NCBI GenBank assembly: GCA_900553905.1
Contig: USFL01000045.1
Coordinates: forward strand, 1 to 8,824
Direction of reading: 5' to 3'
Length of the DNA: 8,824 nt
DNA from: an uncultured Eubacteriales bacterium
Lineage (GTDB): Bacteria > Bacillota > Clostridia > Christensenellales > Aristaeellaceae
Shown here in pieces: positions 6,375 to 8,824 of the stretch (its first letter is position 1; each line of letters begins with the position of its first letter). Under the pieces are notes generated by a model, which was not told the DNA's origin, did not search any database, and saw nothing but the letters and a program-made list of their open reading frames with translations. Made by a program: the position numbers and the translations under genes.

Positions 6375-7550
6375 CTAACGCACTTCGAAGGGGTTTTCCA
6401 CCTGGTGATGGGGTTCGATGAGCAGCTCATAGCACAGGGTCAAAATGTTGCGGCCCAGCATGCCTACGCCGTTGTGCGCGCTTTTGTTCTGGCATCCGTT
6501 GGTCAGCATGACCACTCCGGTGCGGTCGGACGGGTCAAAATAGGCGGCGCAGAGCATGCCATAGGCCTTTCCGCCATGGCCATAGAGGGTGCGTCCCTCC
6601 ACCTCGTCGTCGGTTATGATATTGATAAACAGGCCATTTTCGCTTTCGCAGGTTACGCTGCCGGTGTAATTCTGCGGGGTGAGCATCTCCCGCGTCTGGC
6701 TTTCCTTCAAAATGCGCGTATCGCCGCATACGCCCCCGTCGCACAGGGCGATGAGAATTTTGCACAGGTCCGGCGCGGAGATGACCAGCTTGCCCGCGGT
6801 GAAGCAGTAGCCCTGCAACGCGGGGGAATCCTCCCTCACGCGCTTTGCCAGCCAGCGCCGGGGCATAAGGTACAGGTCGGCCACAGGCACATCCGAGGCC
6901 AGACGCGACGGTTGATACGCCGCCGCCACGCCCAGGGGTTCAAAGACGTTTTGGGCCATATAATCGTCCAGCGCCATGCCGGACAGCGCCTCGATCAGCG
7001 GGCCGATCAGCCCGCCGCCGAAGTTGGAATAAAGCCGACGGCTGCCGGGACGGGCCTGTAAAAACACACGCCGTCCCTCTTGCGCAAACAGGGTTTCCAG
7101 CGGCAGTCCCTCGCCTTCCAGCGCACGGTCATAATCGGATGAATCCTGCAGGGAGGCGGTATGGGTCATCAGCTGGCGCAGGGTGACGGGAACCTCCGGA
7201 TAATACGGATTCCGCACCTCGTAGCCCAGCACCTCGCCCAGCTCGTCGTCCAGGGATACGCCCTGCTCGTCCATCAGCTGCAAAAGGCCGATGCAGGCCA
7301 CCATCTTGGAGATGCTGCCCACCTGAAACGCCGTATCGGCCGTCACCTCCGGCCCTCCGGGACGGGTTTGCCCATAGGTATAGACATAGGTTATGCGCCC
7401 GTTCTGAAAAACCGCCACAGAAGCGCCCAGCGTGCTGTATTTCTCAAACATGCGGGCCAGCTGCTCCTCCACGGCGCCCTCCGCGCCCGTAACCGCGCCC
7501 GGCAGCGCGAGGCACAGAAGCAGCAGCAGACATCCTATCCGTCTGTACAA
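6375..7550 (-). CDS. Secreted serine hydrolase, beta-lactamase/PBP-like (class C fold)
   Basis: Exported serine hydrolase of the beta-lactamase-related family (Pfam Beta-lactamase type), 391 residues. A Sec signal peptide covers about 1-23 (YRRIG, Leu-rich core, cleavage after VTGA). The active-site motifs are SISK (79-82; nucleophile Ser79, base Lys82), YSN (174-176) and HGG (325-327) in place of KTG, as in class C-like esterases, D-aminopeptidases and FmtA-like enzymes. LMTHTASL (127-134) is the usual family stretch. Real beta-lactamase activity is not implied; substrates in this family range from peptidoglycan peptides to esters. The chosen start is TTG at 7550 with GGAGG (7559-7563) 8 bases upstream. 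A GTG at 7559 overlaps that site, and the frame's first ATG at 7616 is upstream of the predicted transcription start. The gene is followed by the germination operon with no visible terminator, so read-through may add some vegetative ger transcription. Confidence 0.92.
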   Translation of the reverse strand: MYRRIGCLLLLLCLALPGAVTGAEGAVEEQLARMFEKYSTLGASVAVFQNGRITYVYTYGQTRPGGPEVTADTAFQVGSISKMVACIGLLQLMDEQGVSLDDELGEVLGYEVRNPYYPEVPVTLRQLMTHTASLQDSSDYDRALEGEGLPLETLFAQEGRRVFLQARPGSRRLYSNFGGGLIGPLIEALSGMALDDYMAQNVFEPLGVAAAYQPSRLASDVPVADLYLMPRRWLAKRVREDSPALQGYCFTAGKLVISAPDLCKILIALCDGGVCGDTRILKESQTREMLTPQNYTGSVTCESENGLFINIITDDEVEGRTLYGHGGKAYGMLCAAYFDPSDRTGVVMLTNGCQNKSAHNGVGMLGRNILTLCYELLIEPHHQVENPFEVR

Positions 7551-7558
7551 GGCGCGCA

Positions 7559-7568
7559 CCTCCCCCTC
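7559..7568 (-). promoter_or_regulatory. Ribosome binding site that sets the serine hydrolase TTG start
   Basis: GAGGGGGAGG on the minus strand, 8 bases ahead of TTG at 7550. The alternative in-frame GTG (7557-7559) shares its first base with this site and could not use it. Confidence 0.7.
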
Positions 7569-7587
7569 GCAGGCATCCCAGGCTTTT

Positions 7588-7616
7588 ATTATAGCCCCCG
7601 CACGCGCCGCAGGCAA
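7588..7616 (-). promoter_or_regulatory. Sigma-A-type promoter of the serine hydrolase gene
   Basis: TTGCCT (7611-7616) and TATAAT (7588-7593) on the minus strand with a 17-base spacer. The -10 is perfect and the -35 matches four of six. Predicted transcription start near 7581, giving a leader of about 31 bases. Confidence 0.8.
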
Positions 7617-7630
7617 GTTTGACAGCGGCG
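7605..7630. repeat. Dyad flanking the two divergent -35 boxes
   Basis: CGCCGC (7605-7610) and GCGGCG (7625-7630) are exact inverted copies. Their centre, 7617.5, is also the midpoint between the two -35 boxes. This could be a shared operator, but a 6-base GC-only arm is easy to find by chance in DNA of this composition. Confidence 0.35.
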
Positions 7631-7648
7631 TTCCCGCCCGGATATAAT
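7619..7648 (+). promoter_or_regulatory. Consensus sigma-A promoter of the CapA-family gene
   Basis: TTGACA (7619-7624) and TATAAT (7643-7648) match both consensus hexamers exactly, with an 18-base spacer. Predicted start near 7655, about 35 bases before the ATG. Such a promoter implies strong vegetative transcription unless a repressor acts on it. Confidence 0.88.
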
Positions 7649-7689
7649 GAAGAGGCTGCTATCGCTATGCAAACGCAAAGGAGGATGTC

Positions 7690-8790
7690 ATGCGGATTCG
7701 ATATGCCGCCGCCTGTCTGGCGGCCTGCGCCGCGCTGGCTCTGGGCGCGGCCCGCGCGGAGTGGTATGTGTTTGAGCCCGACGATCCGCCCGAGGCGCTG
7801 CTGGAGGCGTCCATGCAGGTCAGCGGCTTCAGCGGCGAGGTGACGCTGAGCTTTCTGGGCGACTGCACGCTGGGCGGGGAAAGCAAGGCGGCCAACAGCC
7901 GCGGTGGCTTTGTTCAGACCGCGCTGCGCGAGGGATACGATTACCCCTTCCAAAACCTCAAGGCCCTGCTGGACAGCGACGATGTCACCGTGGTGAACCT
8001 GGAGGGCGTTCTTAGCGACCGCAAGCTGGACCGGGTGAAAAAAACCTTCAACTTCAAGGGCCCGGCGGATTTTGCCACCATCCTGCCCCTGGGCGGGGTG
8101 GAGCTGGCGGGCTTGAGCAACAACCACACCATGGACTACGGCGCGGAGGGCTACGCCGATACCCAGGCCGCGCTGGAGGCGGCGGGCGTGGCCTATTTCG
8201 ATTCAGACCATGTGGCCGTGTGGGCGCACGACGGCGTGATGATCGGCTTCACGGGCTCGGCGTTCAGCCTCTCCACCGGCGCGCAAAAAACCCTGCGCGC
8301 GCAGATGGAGGCCCTGCGCGCGGTGGGATGCCAGCTGATCGTGCACAGCATGCACGCGGGCACCGAATACGAGCGCGAGCCCACCTCCCAGCAGAAAACC
8401 GTCGCGGCTCATGCCGTGGACATGGGCGCGGACCTGATTGTGGGGCACCATCCCCATGTGGTGCAGGGCTATGAGCTGATGGACGGCGTGCCCGTGGTTT
8501 ACAGCCTGGGCAACGCCGTGTTCGGCGGCAACCGGGACCCCCGCGACTACGATGCGCTGCTTCTGCAGGCCGTTTTCGCCTATGAGGACGGCGTGCCCGT
8601 CAGCGTGCGGCTGGTGTTTCATCCCATCAGCGTGAGCGGGGAAACGGCCTACAACAACTATCAGCCCGTGCTGCTCACAGGCGACGACGCGCAGCGCGTG
8701 CTGGAGAAAATGGCCGATTCCACCGGCGTTGCGCCGCCCGCCTACGAAGAGGGGCAGGGGGCGGAGACGGAGGCGTTTGTGTTAAAATAA
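7690..8790 (+). CDS. Secreted CapA-family protein (metallophosphatase-like fold)
   Basis: Exported protein of the CapA family (Pfam PGA_cap), 366 residues. Residues 1-23 form a Sec signal peptide ending ARA before Glu24. The conserved blocks occur in order: LSFLGDCTLGG (53-63), VVNLEGVLSD (101-110), LSNNHTMDYG (142-151), VHSMHAGTEYE (218-228), GADLIVGHHPHVVQG (246-260) and VVYSLGNAVFGG (269-280). The Asp, Asn and His residues in these blocks match the metal-binding positions of calcineurin-like phosphoesterases. The namesake CapA/PgsA takes part in poly-gamma-glutamate capsule export, but most stand-alone copies in Clostridia have no known function, and no capB or capC gene is nearby, so a capsule role is not supported here. 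The ATG at 7690 has AAAGGAGG (7677-7684) 5 bases upstream; another ATG at 7685 is out of frame. Transcribed divergently from the serine hydrolase. A C-terminal Glu/Ala-rich tail (about 350-362) follows the domain. Confidence 0.93.
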   Translation: MRIRYAAACLAACAALALGAARAEWYVFEPDDPPEALLEASMQVSGFSGEVTLSFLGDCTLGGESKAANSRGGFVQTALREGYDYPFQNLKALLDSDDVTVVNLEGVLSDRKLDRVKKTFNFKGPADFATILPLGGVELAGLSNNHTMDYGAEGYADTQAALEAAGVAYFDSDHVAVWAHDGVMIGFTGSAFSLSTGAQKTLRAQMEALRAVGCQLIVHSMHAGTEYEREPTSQQKTVAAHAVDMGADLIVGHHPHVVQGYELMDGVPVVYSLGNAVFGGNRDPRDYDALLLQAVFAYEDGVPVSVRLVFHPISVSGETAYNNYQPVLLTGDDAQRVLEKMADSTGVAPPAYEEGQGAETEAFVLK

Positions 8791-8800
8791 ACGGAAGTTT

Positions 8801-8809
8801 TGATATAAT
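8801..8809 (+). promoter_or_regulatory. Extended -10 promoter element reading out of the window
   Basis: TGATATAAT combines a TGn extension with a perfect TATAAT, 10 bases after the CapA-family stop codon. A weak TTAAAA (8782-8787) lies 16 bases upstream as a possible -35. The last 34 bases are far more AT-rich than the rest of the window. No terminator for the CapA-family gene is visible before the window ends. The gene served would lie beyond the right edge. Confidence 0.45.
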
Positions 8810-8824
8810 AACAATAATATATAA

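Noticed and set aside
7551..7616. N-terminal extension of the serine hydrolase to an ATG at 7616
   Set aside because: The ATG lies within the -35 box of the gene's own promoter, and the extension would put 22 residues before an otherwise normal signal peptide.
1..8824. Insertion sequence, CRISPR array, tRNA or other mobile signature
   Set aside because: No transposase-like protein, spaced direct repeats, cloverleaf or terminal inverted repeats were seen by reading both strands; gene order and composition look chromosomal throughout.

Overview
The window looks like chromosomal DNA of a GC-rich, endospore-forming Firmicute of the class Clostridia. A complete germinant-receptor operon, strong AAGGAGG-type ribosome binding sites, TTG start codons and sigma-A-like promoters support this. 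The family cannot be fixed from the sequence alone; a Christensenellales-like gut lineage is a guess from base composition and signal-peptide style.

Layout, left to right. Positions 1-2308 (minus strand) are the 5' part of a carbohydrate ABC importer operon: a solute-binding protein (1013-2308), a MalF/UgpA-type permease with a TTG start (34-927), and the first seven codons of the next gene (1-21). A 15-bp-stem hairpin lies between the binding protein and the permease. The operon has its own extended -10 promoter near 2380. Positions 2309-2580 hold that promoter and a GC-rich terminator-like hairpin (2477-2517) behind the upstream operon.

Positions 2581-6313 (minus strand) are a tricistronic GerA-type germinant receptor: A subunit (4811-6313), B subunit (3687-4814) and C lipoprotein (2581-3690). 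Both internal junctions are 4-base ATGA overlaps. The 61-base gap upstream of the A gene contains a sequence that fits the forespore sigma-G promoter consensus in both boxes (GCATA-N18-CATACTA). This would place the receptor under late forespore control, as in Bacillus.

Upstream, on the same strand, is a secreted serine beta-lactamase/penicillin-binding-protein-fold hydrolase (6375-7550) with its own vegetative-type promoter. Divergent from it is a secreted CapA-family protein (7690-8790) with a promoter matching both sigma-A consensus hexamers. The two divergent -35 boxes are two bases apart and sit symmetrically in a short dyad, so the two promoters should compete for polymerase. The last 34 bases are AT-rich and carry an extended -10 element pointing out of the window.

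No mobile element, CRISPR array, tRNA or rRNA was seen. No gene-free stretch exceeds 300 bases. I do not see a clearly undescribed system. The points most worth checking are the sigma-G-like promoter, the divergent C subunit with a low-complexity linker, and the apparently non-lipoprotein solute-binding protein.
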